Notes: generated by a model from the sequence alone, not told the origin. 12,860 nt of DNA from an uncultured Spirochaetaceae bacterium (GCA_938004315.1 CALKWG010000033.1:1-12860), one strand, 5' to 3'. Positions 1 through 7,140 are shown, counted from the stretch's first letter. Numbers and translations are program-made.

Positions 1-1035
1 TGGGACCTATCCTACGCCGCCGAGAAGATGCGCGCCGCGCTCTACTCCTTCTCGGACCAGGAGGTGAAGCAGTACTTCACCGAACCCAAGGTCCTAGCCG
101 GGCTTTTCAACACGGTAAAGACCCTCTACGGCGTCGACGTAGAGAAGGCTCCGGCTCCGGTCTGGCACAAGGACGCGAGCTACTACCTCCTTAAGAAGGA
201 CGGGCAGGCCTTCGCCGGCTTCTATTTCGACCTCTACGCCCGCTCGGGTAAGCGCGCCGGCGCCTGGATGGACGTCTGCCGCAGCCGGAGGCTCAAGGAC
301 GGCGCCGTGCAGCTGCCGGTGGCCTACCTCACCTGCAACTTCTCCGGCCCCGTGGGAGGCAAGCCCGCGCTCTTTACCCACGACCAGGTGACCACGCTCT
401 TCCACGAGTTCGGCCATGGCCTGCAGCACATGCTTACCCGCGTCGACGAGCTGCCCGTCTCAGGTATAGCCGGCGTCGAGTGGGACGCGGTGGAGCTGGC
501 TAGCCAGATCATGGAGAACTTCTGCTGGGAGTGGGACATGGTCAAGGCGATGAGCGGCCACGTCGATACGGGCGAGAGCCTGCCTAAGGCGCTCTTCGAC
601 AAGATGTACGCGGCCAAGAACTTCCAGGTGGGCATGGCGACCGTGCGCCAGCTGGAGTTCGGCCTCTTCGACATGCTCCTGCATACCTACATGGATCCCG
701 AGGGAGGCGACTGGCTCAAGCTCTTGGACGAGGTGCGTAAGGAGGTGGCGGTCAACTTCCCGCCGGCCTATAACCGCTTCCCCAACGGCTTCAGCCACAT
801 CTTCGCCGGCGGCTACGCGGCCGGGTACTACAGCTACAAGTGGGCAGAGGTCCTATCGGCCGACGCCTACGGCGCCTTCGAAGAGGCCGGCGGGGCGAAT
901 CCCGTAACCGGTAAGAAGTTCTGGGACGAGTTCCTGGCCATGGGCGGCTCGCGCCCCGCGGCCGAGAGCTTCAAGGCCTTCCGCGGCCGCGAGCCGAGCA
1001 TAGACGCGCTCCTTAGGCACAACGGGCTCGTGTAG
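1..1035 (+). CDS. prlC: Oligopeptidase A-like M3 metallopeptidase, 3' part
   Basis: Cytoplasmic zinc peptidase of family M3 that degrades oligopeptides, including cleaved signal peptides in the family's best-known members. The reading frame is open from base 1, so this is only the C-terminal 344 residues; E. coli OpdA is about 680. Seen: the HEFGH zinc motif at bases 403-417, the downstream VELASQ block carrying the third zinc-ligand glutamate (the family usually has VExPSQ, so Pro is replaced by Ala), and the GYAAGYYSYKWAEVL block that lines the active site near the C-terminus. The methionine at base 28 is internal, because recognisable family sequence (WDLSYAAEKMR) precedes it. It is convergent with the diacid-sensor gene, with 52 bases between the stop codons. 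Assignment to M3 is firm; OpdA rather than Dcp is likely from the overall pattern. Confidence 0.93.
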   Translation, partial: WDLSYAAEKMRAALYSFSDQEVKQYFTEPKVLAGLFNTVKTLYGVDVEKAPAPVWHKDASYYLLKKDGQAFAGFYFDLYARSGKRAGAWMDVCRSRRLKDGAVQLPVAYLTCNFSGPVGGKPALFTHDQVTTLFHEFGHGLQHMLTRVDELPVSGIAGVEWDAVELASQIMENFCWEWDMVKAMSGHVDTGESLPKALFDKMYAAKNFQVGMATVRQLEFGLFDMLLHTYMDPEGGDWLKLLDEVRKEVAVNFPPAYNRFPNGFSHIFAGGYAAGYYSYKWAEVLSADAYGAFEEAGGANPVTGKKFWDEFLAMGGSRPAAESFKAFRGREPSIDALLRHNGLV

Positions 1036-1051
1036 CGGCGGCGGTCTACGC

Positions 1052-1081
1052 GGCGGTCGGCGACCTGCTTCGTCGGCCGCC
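1052..1081. terminator. Imperfect GC hairpin between convergent genes
   Basis: An imperfect stem pairs 1052-1064 with 1072-1081: four bp next to a 7-base loop, a 3-base bulge, then six bp including one G-U. It is the only folded element between two convergent stop codons. No T-tract follows on either strand, so it is at best a weak or factor-assisted terminator. Confidence 0.25.
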
Positions 1082-1087
1082 CCGGGC

Positions 1088-1660
1088 TTAGTCCTCGGAG
1101 AAGTTATCGATAAGCTGGTTGATGCCCTCGGCCAGCTTCTTTATCTCCGCGACGACGATCTTGAAGCTCCGGCCCTTGTCGCCGAGCTTGGCCGCGAGGA
1201 TGGAGCCGTTTAAGGCCACCACCTTCATGCGCTCCGCCACGTCGGCCACCTGGGCCTTCATCGATACGATCCGCCGAATCTCTTCGCGATGCCGGGCCGC
1301 GTTCAAGACCTCCTCGCGCACCGCGATGGCCGCCACCTTGGTGAGCGGGCGAAGGATCTCCGGGTCGCCCGAGATGCCGATGACCGCCACGCGCCGGTCG
1401 CCGATCATGACGACGCCGTTATAGCCCGGGCGCGTCCCGGGCATGGAGGCGGCCATCTCGGCGCTGATGGCTATCTCGTCGCAGTCGCCGGCCATGATGC
1501 GCTTGCCCCCCTCGTGCACCGTGCCGACGCGCTCGGGGGACGAGGAGGCCAGGATCACGCCGCCTTCGCCTATGACGTTGACGTTGTTGCCCGAGGCCTC
1601 GCGGAGATTCTTTACGATGCGCGCCGCGTGCTCGGCGCTAATCCGGTATTCGCTCGCCAT
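1088..1660 (-). CDS. Diacid-recognition sensor protein with a chemoreceptor-tip-like tail
   Basis: A 190-residue protein with no membrane segment or signal peptide. Residues about 5-125 match the putative sugar-diacid recognition domain (Diacid_rec, as in CdaR): helical start, then NVNVIGEGGVILASSSPERVGTVHEG, and a VAVIGISGDPEILRPLTKVA block. Residues about 133-184 resemble one arm and the turn of a methyl-accepting chemoreceptor hairpin (VVALNGSILAAKLGDKGRSF...AEIKKLAEG against the usual ALNAAIEAARAGExGRGFAVVAxEVRKLA). The long coiled-coil arms and methylation helices are absent. It is last of three leftward genes, 30 bases after the oxidoreductase, with GGAG upstream of ATG. Inference: a small soluble sensor of an organic acid that may dock to chemosensory proteins, or a degenerate receptor. 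Domain call firm, role unknown. Confidence 0.8.
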   Translation of the reverse strand: MASEYRISAEHAARIVKNLREASGNNVNVIGEGGVILASSSPERVGTVHEGGKRIMAGDCDEIAISAEMAASMPGTRPGYNGVVMIGDRRVAVIGISGDPEILRPLTKVAAIAVREEVLNAARHREEIRRIVSMKAQVADVAERMKVVALNGSILAAKLGDKGRSFKIVVAEIKKLAEGINQLIDNFSED

Positions 1661-1690
1661 AATCCGTCTCCGAGGACGTGCCGCGACGAG

Positions 1691-2773
1691 CTAGGCCGCG
1701 CCGACCGCCGGCGCCGCGTCCTTGCCCGAGCGCGGGCAGAGCGAGCCGTCCTCCCGGAACCGGCAGCCGGGCTTGCAGTGCAGGCACTCGTTTACCGGCT
1801 CGCCGCGCAGGGCCTTGCCTGCCCAGTCGGGATCGGCCAGGAGGCCGCGGCCCACGGCGACCAGGTCGCAGTAGCCGCCCTCTATGAGGCCGCGCGCCTG
1901 CTCGGGCTTCGTGACGCCGAAGACGGCGGCGACGGGCAGGGCGCTGCGGCGCTTCATGGCCGCGCCGAGCCAGGTTACCTTGGAGTAGGGGAAGCCCGCC
2001 TCCGGCTCGAGCCCCTCCCAACCTATGCCGGCCGATACGTCGAGGAGGTCGACGCCCACGGCCTCGAGGGCCGCTGCCAGGGCCTCGTCCTCGGCTAGGG
2101 TCGGGTCGTTCACGCCGAAGCGGTAGGCCATCACGAGGCCCGCGCCGAGCTCGGAGCGGACGGCGCGGCAGACTTCGAGCGCTAGGCGCCGTCGGCCCGC
2201 GGCCGCCCCGTCGGGGTGGCCCGATCCGTAGCCGTCTTCGCGGCGGTTGCTCGCCGCGGAGATGAACTGGTTGATCAGGTAGCCGTGGGCGCCGTGGATT
2301 TCGACGCCGGCCAAGCCCGCGACTCGCGCGCGGCGGGCCGCGGCGGCGTAGTCGTCGACCAGCTTGGCGATCGCCGCCTCGTCCATCGCCTCGACCTTAG
2401 GCTCCGCGCCCGGCTCCGAGGGCGAGGCGGAGACGCGCCGCTCGGCGGCGGCCTTGGCCCCGGCGTGTACGAGCTGCACGATCACCGGTACGCCGTACGC
2501 CGCGCAGGCGTCGGCGATTCGGGCGAACTGATCGATCTGGCCGTCCTCCCAAAGCCCGAGCTCGGTCGCATGGATGCGCCCCTCGGGGCAGACCGCGGTG
2601 GCCTCGGCGACGATGAGCCCGACGCCGCCTGCGGCCCGGCGGCCGTAGTGCGCCGCCCGGTCGCGCGTCTGGTATCCGCGGCCGTCGCCCCAGTTGAAGC
2701 AGACGAGCGGGGGCATGATGATCCTGTTGCGGAGCGTCGCGCCGCGGATGCTAAGGCCGTCTTCGAGTCGCAT
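1691..2773 (-). CDS. Old-yellow-enzyme family NADH:flavin oxidoreductase
   Basis: FMN-dependent ene-reductase of 360 residues with a single TIM-barrel. Seen: N-terminal LRNRIIMPPLVCFNW with Cys25 near the flavin, QLVHAG from Gln100, the HGAHGYL substrate-anion motif (His160, His163), SNRREDGYG, and a VGRGLLADPDW phosphate-binding end. The C-terminus holds Cys330, 333, 337 and 346 (C-x2-C-x3-C-x8-C), like the iron-sulfur motif that follows the barrel in 2,4-dienoyl-CoA reductase and trimethylamine dehydrogenase relatives. The protein stops soon after, so the FAD/NAD domain of those larger enzymes is missing. ATG is preceded by GGGAG about 8 bases upstream. It lies 16 bases after the cupin gene, probably in one operon. 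Reduction of an activated C=C is the family expectation; the substrate is unknown. Confidence 0.9.
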   Translation of the reverse strand: MRLEDGLSIRGATLRNRIIMPPLVCFNWGDGRGYQTRDRAAHYGRRAAGGVGLIVAEATAVCPEGRIHATELGLWEDGQIDQFARIADACAAYGVPVIVQLVHAGAKAAAERRVSASPSEPGAEPKVEAMDEAAIAKLVDDYAAAARRARVAGLAGVEIHGAHGYLINQFISAASNRREDGYGSGHPDGAAAGRRRLALEVCRAVRSELGAGLVMAYRFGVNDPTLAEDEALAAALEAVGVDLLDVSAGIGWEGLEPEAGFPYSKVTWLGAAMKRRSALPVAAVFGVTKPEQARGLIEGGYCDLVAVGRGLLADPDWAGKALRGEPVNECLHCKPGCRFREDGSLCPRSGKDAAPAVGAA

Positions 2774-2789
2774 GAAGTCTCTCCCGGGT

Positions 2790-3332
2790 TTAGTTCAGGT
2801 TTTGGTCCAGGTGGCCGGCGCGTATGACCTTATAGTCGCCGGTATCGGCATTCAGGTCGTAGACGCTAAAGTTGGTCTTGATGTCGAAGCCCGGATGGCG
2901 CACGGCGAAATTGAGCGAGGCCGAGCCGGCCTGCCCGCTCCGTATCCTATGGAACACGTTGCATGGCCAGACCAGGATGGCCGGGCCGTCGTAGACGAGC
3001 TTGCCGTTCTTATAGACCTTATTCGGTTCGACGACGAAGTTCTCGACGCGGCGGTGCTCGAGGGTATAGATATCGACGGTGCGAACGCCGTGCAGGACGA
3101 TAAGGTTATCTTCCTGGTGCTGGTGCAGGTACCAGGGGCGCTCGACCTCGCCGACCGAGCCGGGAGACAGGGCGTCGCTCTCGTGGAGCACTCGGTCGAT
3201 GCCGTCGACGCGCGGCAGGAACTCCATGGGGAATATGTCGAAATTGACGCCCTTGGTCTTGCGGAACGGCGTGAGCGCGATGATGCGGTAGAAATTCGGC
3301 ACCTCTTCTACGATGCCCTTGATTGCTGCCAT
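2790..3332 (-). CDS. Cupin-fold protein of unknown function
   Basis: A 180-residue soluble protein. Residues 68-82 (WYLHQHQEDNLIVLHG region) look like cupin motif 1 with candidate metal ligands His70, His72 and Glu74. CNVFHRIRSG around His128 looks like motif 2. The surrounding strands suggest a single small beta-barrel, distantly similar to dTDP-sugar epimerase or sugar-binding cupins. The start is supported by a strong AGGGAGG Shine-Dalgarno at 3339-3345, six bases before ATG. It is first of three leftward genes with an oxidoreductase and a diacid sensor, which hints at a pathway for a small organic acid or sugar-acid (inference). It may be an isomerase, dioxygenase or binding protein; sequence alone does not decide. 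Confidence 0.8.
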   Translation of the reverse strand: MAAIKGIVEEVPNFYRIIALTPFRKTKGVNFDIFPMEFLPRVDGIDRVLHESDALSPGSVGEVERPWYLHQHQEDNLIVLHGVRTVDIYTLEHRRVENFVVEPNKVYKNGKLVYDGPAILVWPCNVFHRIRSGQAGSASLNFAVRHPGFDIKTNFSVYDLNADTGDYKVIRAGHLDQNLN

Positions 3333-3338
3333 GAGTAT

Positions 3339-3345
3339 CCTCCCT
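3339..3345 (-). promoter_or_regulatory. Ribosome binding site of the cupin gene
   Basis: AGGGAGG on the minus strand, six bases before the ATG at 3332. It fixes the start and shows that Shine-Dalgarno initiation is in normal use here. Confidence 0.8.
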
Positions 3346-3403
3346 TGCGTATTCCGCAGGCCGACCTTCGACGAAGCGCGACGATGGCCGCGGCGGCGCC
3401 TTC

Positions 3404-3432
3404 AGTATAGGCTCTCGCCGCCCCCCAGTCCA
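3404..3432 (-). promoter_or_regulatory. Sigma70-like promoter of the cupin-oxidoreductase-sensor operon
   Basis: Minus strand: TGGACT (-35, 3432-3427), 17-base spacer, TATACT (-10, 3409-3404). The expected transcript starts near 3397 and leaves a leader of about 65 bases before the cupin ATG. It lies in the 123-base gap after clpA. No convincing terminator follows clpA, so read-through from the upstream operon is possible. The same ten bases TATACTGAAG occur at the -10 of the YbjN-clpA operon. Confidence 0.5.
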
Positions 3433-3455
3433 ATGATTAACGGCGCTCAGCGGCG

Positions 3456-5648
3456 CTATGCGTCGTGAGCGGCCTCGAAGGCGAGCGCGTCGCCCTCTCG
3501 TCGAACCTGGATCGCTGCCGCGCCCGACCATTTGGCGAGGAGCCGCGATAGCGGGCCCGACACCAGCGTCCGATAGGCGCGCATAAGGTGCCTGGCGCCG
3601 AATTCGCGGCTGAAGCCGCGCTCGACGATCAGCCCGATGGCCTCTTCGTCGAAACGAAGTTCGAGGCCGTATTCCTCGCGCAGGGCGGCGTTGCCCTTGG
3701 GCACGATGGTCTCGGCCAGGATGCGGCGGGCGTCGGCCTCGTCCAAGGAGCGGAAGGGCACGATGGCGTCGAATCGGTTCAAGAGCTCCACGGGGAAGGC
3801 GCGCTTGAGCGCCGCCAGGGGCGCGCCTTCGCGGCCGGGCAGGGCGTCCTGGCCGAAGCCTATGGCCGGGCCCGCGTCGCCGCCGACGTTGCAGGTGGCG
3901 ATGATGGTGATCGAGGCGAAGGACAGCGTCCGCCCTGATGAATCGGTGGCGCGGCCCGCGTCCAGTATCTGCAGGAAGAGCCTATGCACCTGGGCGTGGG
4001 CCTTCTCTAGCTCGTCCAGGAGGAGGACGCCGCCGGCGCAGCTATCTACCGCGCGCGAGAGGAGCGGGGCGTCGTCGTAGCCTATGTAGCCCGGCGGGGC
4101 GCCTAGGAGGCGGGCCGCCGTGTGGGCGTCGGAGAATTCGCTCATGTCGATGCGGAACATGGCGTCGTCCCGCCCCGAGAGGGCCTTGGCTAGGCTCAGG
4201 GCCAAGGCGGTCTTACCGACGCCGGTGGGGCCGGTGAGGAGGAAGGCGCCGTCGGGCCGTCCGTCCTGGGGGCCAAGGCGCATCTTGGCGATGCGCACGG
4301 CCTCGGCGACGGCGGCCACTGCCTTGTCCTGGCCCAGGATGTCCTTGCCCAGGGCGCTTTCCAGGCCCGGGAGCCCCGACGATACCTCGAGGCCCGTCTC
4401 CGCCACCACGTTGGCTATATCCTTGACCGCCTCCAAGAGGCGCGCCTCGCCGAGCGTCGACTCGCCGCGGAAGACCGCCCTCGAGGCGGCGCGGTCGAGC
4501 AGCTCAAGCGCTTTATCGGGGAAGCGGCGCATCGGCAGGTAGCGCTTAGCCAGGACGAGCGCTCGATCGAGAGCCTCGTCGGGTACGGTAATGCCGAAGT
4601 GCCGCTCAAGGCGCGGCGCTAGGCCCTTCATGATGAGCCGCACCGTCGCCCGATCGGGCTCTTTTACGAGTACGGTCTGGAAGCGCCGGAGGAGCGCCGT
4701 ATCCTTTTCTATATACCTCGAGAAATCGGCGCTGGTCGTAGCGCCGATGCAGCGTATGCGCCCGCTTGAAAGGGCGGGCTTTAAAACCTCGGAGATGGGA
4801 TTGTTGGCGAAGGAAGGCACCACCTGATGAATCTCGTCTATGAAGAGATACAGATCCGGAACTGATTCGGCCGCCTCGATGACGAGGTTAAGGTTCTCCT
4901 CGAGGGCGCCGTGGAGATTGGTGCCGGCCAGGAGTTCGGAGATTCTGAGCTCGAAGATCTTGGCGCCCTTGAGGCGCTCGGGGACGCGGCCTTCCTTGAT
5001 GCGCATGGCCAGGCCTTCGACCAGGGCCGTCTTGCCCACGCCCGACTCGCCTATGACCAGGGGATTGGGCTTCCAGTACTTGAGCAGGGCAGAGACGAGG
5101 GCGTCCAGCTCGGCCTCGCGGCCGAAGACGGGGAAGTCGGCGCCGGCGCCGGTGAGCTCGCGGCCGAAGCGCTCAAGCATGCGCATAGCCTCGGACGACC
5201 TGCCTTGGGGCCTGGGGAGCGGTAGGTCTATATCCTCGGGCGGCAAGGCCAGCTCGGGCTGGGCTTCGTCGCGGAAGTAGGGCGACAGCTGGTCCTTAAT
5301 GCTCGGCCAGGCCGCGCGTATCAGGTGTTCGGGCTCAACCTTGGCCTCGCCCGCTAACGCCTCCGCCTGGTCGAGTATGCTGCGGAACTCGTCCGAGATC
5401 TTTATAGGGCCGTCGGCGTCGCGCGGCGGGACGGATTCTATGCGTTCGTTCAGGGCCTTGAGGCGCTTATCGTCGACCACGGCGTGGTTGCTGCGGGCGA
5501 TGGCGACGATCTCGGGCAGGGCCGCCAGGAGCAGGGCGGAGGCCAAGTCGGACGATTCGGTTTGGCCGCGGCTCTCGCGTATGGCTATATCCTGGGTCTT
5601 GACGAGGACGCCTAAGGCGCTCTCGGAGTACCGGTCGTATCTGGACAT
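3456..5648 (-). CDS. clpA: ClpA-type AAA+ unfoldase of the ClpAP protease
   Basis: ATP-driven unfoldase that feeds substrates to ClpP; 730 residues (E. coli ClpA is about 758). Order: degenerate double Clp_N domain (about 1-130); NBD1 with Walker A GESGVGKT (200-207), Walker B FIDE (269-272) and arginine fingers (RR, 321-322); no middle coiled coil, which separates it from ClpB and ClpC; NBD2 with Walker A GPTGVGKT (473-480), pore loop GYIGY (520-524), Walker B LLLDE (542-546), IGFG ClpP-docking loop (596-599), Arg625 finger and sensor-2 GARHLMR. Odd: NBD1 pore loop 1, normally GTKYRG, reads GTNLHG (242-247), losing the conserved aromatic. ATG has GGAGG six bases upstream, inside the preceding gene, whose stop is one base away, so translation is coupled. 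No clpS or clpP is seen in the window. Confidence 0.93.
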   Translation of the reverse strand: MSRYDRYSESALGVLVKTQDIAIRESRGQTESSDLASALLLAALPEIVAIARSNHAVVDDKRLKALNERIESVPPRDADGPIKISDEFRSILDQAEALAGEAKVEPEHLIRAAWPSIKDQLSPYFRDEAQPELALPPEDIDLPLPRPQGRSSEAMRMLERFGRELTGAGADFPVFGREAELDALVSALLKYWKPNPLVIGESGVGKTALVEGLAMRIKEGRVPERLKGAKIFELRISELLAGTNLHGALEENLNLVIEAAESVPDLYLFIDEIHQVVPSFANNPISEVLKPALSSGRIRCIGATTSADFSRYIEKDTALLRRFQTVLVKEPDRATVRLIMKGLAPRLERHFGITVPDEALDRALVLAKRYLPMRRFPDKALELLDRAASRAVFRGESTLGEARLLEAVKDIANVVAETGLEVSSGLPGLESALGKDILGQDKAVAAVAEAVRIAKMRLGPQDGRPDGAFLLTGPTGVGKTALALSLAKALSGRDDAMFRIDMSEFSDAHTAARLLGAPPGYIGYDDAPLLSRAVDSCAGGVLLLDELEKAHAQVHRLFLQILDAGRATDSSGRTLSFASITIIATCNVGGDAGPAIGFGQDALPGREGAPLAALKRAFPVELLNRFDAIVPFRSLDEADARRILAETIVPKGNAALREEYGLELRFDEEAIGLIVERGFSREFGARHLMRAYRTLVSGPLSRLLAKWSGAAAIQVRREGDALAFEAAHDA

Positions 5649-5649
5649 G

Positions 5650-6225
5650 TCATTCCTCCAGTCGGAGATCGGACGCGCCCGCGCGTCGACGCTCCACGCC
5701 GGCGGTCCGGTACAGCCGCTCGGCGCGCCTATAGTTTTCGGAGCTCTCCTCCGCCTCGTCCAGCGAGCCCGGCCCCCCGGCCATGGCGCTGGCTATAGCC
5801 AAGTGGTACTCGTCGACGATCTGCACCAGGCCGTTTAGGCAGCGTAGGAACTGGCGTTTGGTCAGGATCGCGTCCTCCAAGGGGAACTCGATGATGGCCC
5901 TGATCTCGCCGTCCCGTTCGTCGTATTCGAATTTTATGAGCTTGGAGCGCCAGCATACGCCTAGGAGTACGCGGAACACCTCGGACCGATCCGGCCCTTC
6001 GGGCGGATAGTTATAGAGGTTCGGGGCTAGGAGCTTAAAATACTCGCCGTCCTCGTCTAAGCGCGCGATGATGAAGACGGAGGAATCGCCGTCCTGGTCC
6101 TTATAGACGTCCGTAGCGAAGCTGGTACGTATATAGTCGCCGTGTACGGAGTATTTAAGCCCTTCCTCCGTCAGATAGGCTTCGAGCGTCGCCAAATCGG
6201 TCGCCAATCGCGTGCCGCCTTTCAT
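5650..6225 (-). CDS. YbjN-like / secretion-chaperone-fold protein
   Basis: A 191-residue acidic soluble protein. The alternating pattern over residues 10-120 (LEAYLTEEGLKYSVHGDYI, then SVFIIARLDEDGEYFKLLAP, then FRVLLGVCWRSKLIKFEYD and IRAIIEFPLEDAILTKRQF) resembles the YbjN / type III secretion chaperone-like fold: an N-terminal helix, curled beta sheet and C-terminal helices (LNGLVQIVDEYHLAIA). The tail after residue 160 is charged and probably disordered. The function of this family is poorly defined. Its TGA stop is one base before the clpA ATG, and it is the first gene of that operon. Inference: the tight coupling and chaperone-like fold would suit a substrate adaptor or regulator of the ClpA next door. 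Only a weak GGGGG ribosome site precedes ATG. Confidence 0.7.
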   Translation of the reverse strand: MKGGTRLATDLATLEAYLTEEGLKYSVHGDYIRTSFATDVYKDQDGDSSVFIIARLDEDGEYFKLLAPNLYNYPPEGPDRSEVFRVLLGVCWRSKLIKFEYDERDGEIRAIIEFPLEDAILTKRQFLRCLNGLVQIVDEYHLAIASAMAGGPGSLDEAEESSENYRRAERLYRTAGVERRRAGASDLRLEE

Positions 6226-6241
6226 AGAGCCCCCGATGCGG

Positions 6242-6272
6242 GGCCGCGTTTCCGCCGCGGATAGCCGCGGCC
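6242..6272 (-). repeat. Inverted repeat in the YbjN-clpA 5' leader
   Basis: GGCCGCG (6242-6248) and CGCGGCC (6266-6272) are perfect complements around a 17-base loop that itself holds CCGCGG palindromes. It lies 17 bases upstream of the YbjN-like start, inside the predicted leader. It could fold in the mRNA and affect initiation, but GC-rich sequence makes such pairs common. Confidence 0.4.
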
Positions 6273-6300
6273 AGCTCGATCATTAAGTAGCTGTAACTTC

Positions 6301-6329
6301 AGTATACGAAAAAACCGAGGGCTCGGGAA
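6301..6329 (-). promoter_or_regulatory. Probable promoter of the YbjN-clpA operon
   Basis: Minus strand: TATACT (-10, 6306-6301) sits in an AT-rich island. With a 17-base spacer the -35 position reads TTCCCG (6329-6324), a poor match. The start would be near 6294, giving a 69-base leader. The spacer holds a hairpin with a T6 run (separate entry). Confidence 0.45.
6309..6326 (-). terminator. Minus-strand hairpin followed by T6
   Basis: Minus strand: CCGAGCCCTCGG (6326-6315) can form a 4-5 bp stem, followed directly by TTTTTT (6314-6309). This has intrinsic-terminator form but a short stem. It would act on leftward transcription entering from the divergent nucleotidyltransferase side, and it overlaps the spacer of the predicted clpA-operon promoter. 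Confidence 0.35.
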
Positions 6330-6398
6330 GATATGCCGCCCGACGGTCGTGGGCCGCCGCGCTGATCGGCCGTTTCCGCGGTATCGATACGGCGGCCA

Positions 6399-6427
6399 TT
6401 GACCGGCCGCGCGGGCGCTACCATACT
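6399..6427 (+). promoter_or_regulatory. Promoter giving a leaderless nucleotidyltransferase mRNA
   Basis: TTGACC (6399-6404), 17-base spacer, CATACT (6422-6427). The -10 ends exactly 7 bases before the GTG at 6434, so the expected first transcribed base is the G of the start codon. No Shine-Dalgarno is present between them. Confidence 0.55.
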
Positions 6428-6433
6428 GGCCCC

Positions 6434-7084
6434 GTGTCGACGATATGCGTTATCCCGGCGGCCGGTAGGTCGGCCCGCATGGCCGGCTGTCCGGCCGGCG
6501 ACTATAAGCCCCTTCTGCCCTGGCCAGGCGGCTGCGTAGCGGCCGCCGCCGTCAGAGCAGCGATTAGCGGCGGCTGCAGGCCTTTGGTTGTCAGCGGTTA
6601 CCGCGCTGACGAGCTTGAGGCGGCTTTGGCCGGCTCGGGCGTCGATTTCGAGCGCAACCCAGGCTGGGAGCGCGGTATGCTCGGCTCCATCGCCCTCGGA
6701 GCTCGCCGCGCCCGGGAGCTCGATCCGGGCGGCCTAGGCTTCCTGGTCTCCCACGCCGACATGCCGCTCGTACCGCCTAAGGCCTTTACCCTTCTGGCCG
6801 CCGAAGCCGAGCGCCTGACGAACGGGCGAGCCGGTGAGGACGCGCCGCAGGCCGTATTCTGCCGCGCGCAGGGGCGCTTAGGCCATCCGGTCTGGCTCTC
6901 GTACGCCTTGATCGAGCGGCTTGCCTCTTGGGATCCGGGCGCGTCCTTGAAGGCCTACCTACAGGAAGGGCGCTGGGCGGCCTGCGAGCTCGATGAGGCG
7001 CTCGGCGCGAGCGCCGCCGGTCTCTTTACTGATCTCGACACGCCGGAGGCCTACGATCGGGCCTTGGCGAGCCTAGGCCGCTGA
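6434..7084 (+). CDS. MocA/MobA-like NTP transferase
   Basis: A 216-residue cytoplasmic nucleotidyltransferase of the NTP_transf_3 type. Seen: the N-terminal nucleotide loop PAAGRSARM (8-16) with Lys25 in KPLLP, NPGWERGMLGSI (75-86), the metal-binding Asp in SHADMPLV (Asp109), GHP (150-152) and the terminal TDLDTPEAY. These match the enzymes that add CMP or GMP to molybdopterin (MocA, MobA) and related proteins beside molybdenum hydroxylases. The substrate is therefore inferred. GTG at 6434 is the only start that keeps the first beta strand and nucleotide loop; no usable in-frame start lies closely upstream. It has no ribosome binding site and lies 7 bases after a -10 box. It is followed 155 bases later by a metal- or cofactor-type importer, which fits a molybdenum or tungsten role. 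Confidence 0.82.
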   Translation: MSTICVIPAAGRSARMAGCPAGDYKPLLPWPGGCVAAAAVRAAISGGCRPLVVSGYRADELEAALAGSGVDFERNPGWERGMLGSIALGARRARELDPGGLGFLVSHADMPLVPPKAFTLLAAEAERLTNGRAGEDAPQAVFCRAQGRLGHPVWLSYALIERLASWDPGASLKAYLQEGRWAACELDEALGASAAGLFTDLDTPEAYDRALASLGR

Positions 7085-7086
7085 AG

Positions 7087-7122
7087 CCCGAGCGGCCCGA
7101 GCGCCCCGAGCGCCCCGAGCGG
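7087..7122. repeat. Four tandem 9-bp repeats
   Basis: Four back-to-back copies of CCCGAGCGS (S = G or C; pattern G, C, C, G) start two bases after the nucleotidyltransferase stop. They are non-coding and look like a slippage-generated microsatellite. Confidence 0.9.
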
Positions 7123-7140
7123 CGATACCCGTCGCGGCTT

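Noticed and set aside
1289..2098. Long + strand open frame opposite the diacid sensor and oxidoreductase
   Set aside because: It has no recognisable domain and shows the Arg/Ala/Gly/Asp-rich bias of an antisense shadow in GC-rich DNA. The minus-strand genes have clear family motifs and ribosome sites.
3441..3470. Terminator after clpA
   Set aside because: The repeated AGCGCCG segments form a direct repeat rather than a good stem, and there is no T-tract.
3588..4542. Several + strand open frames opposite clpA
   Set aside because: All lie within a continuous 730-residue ClpA with every key motif. They have no family signature.
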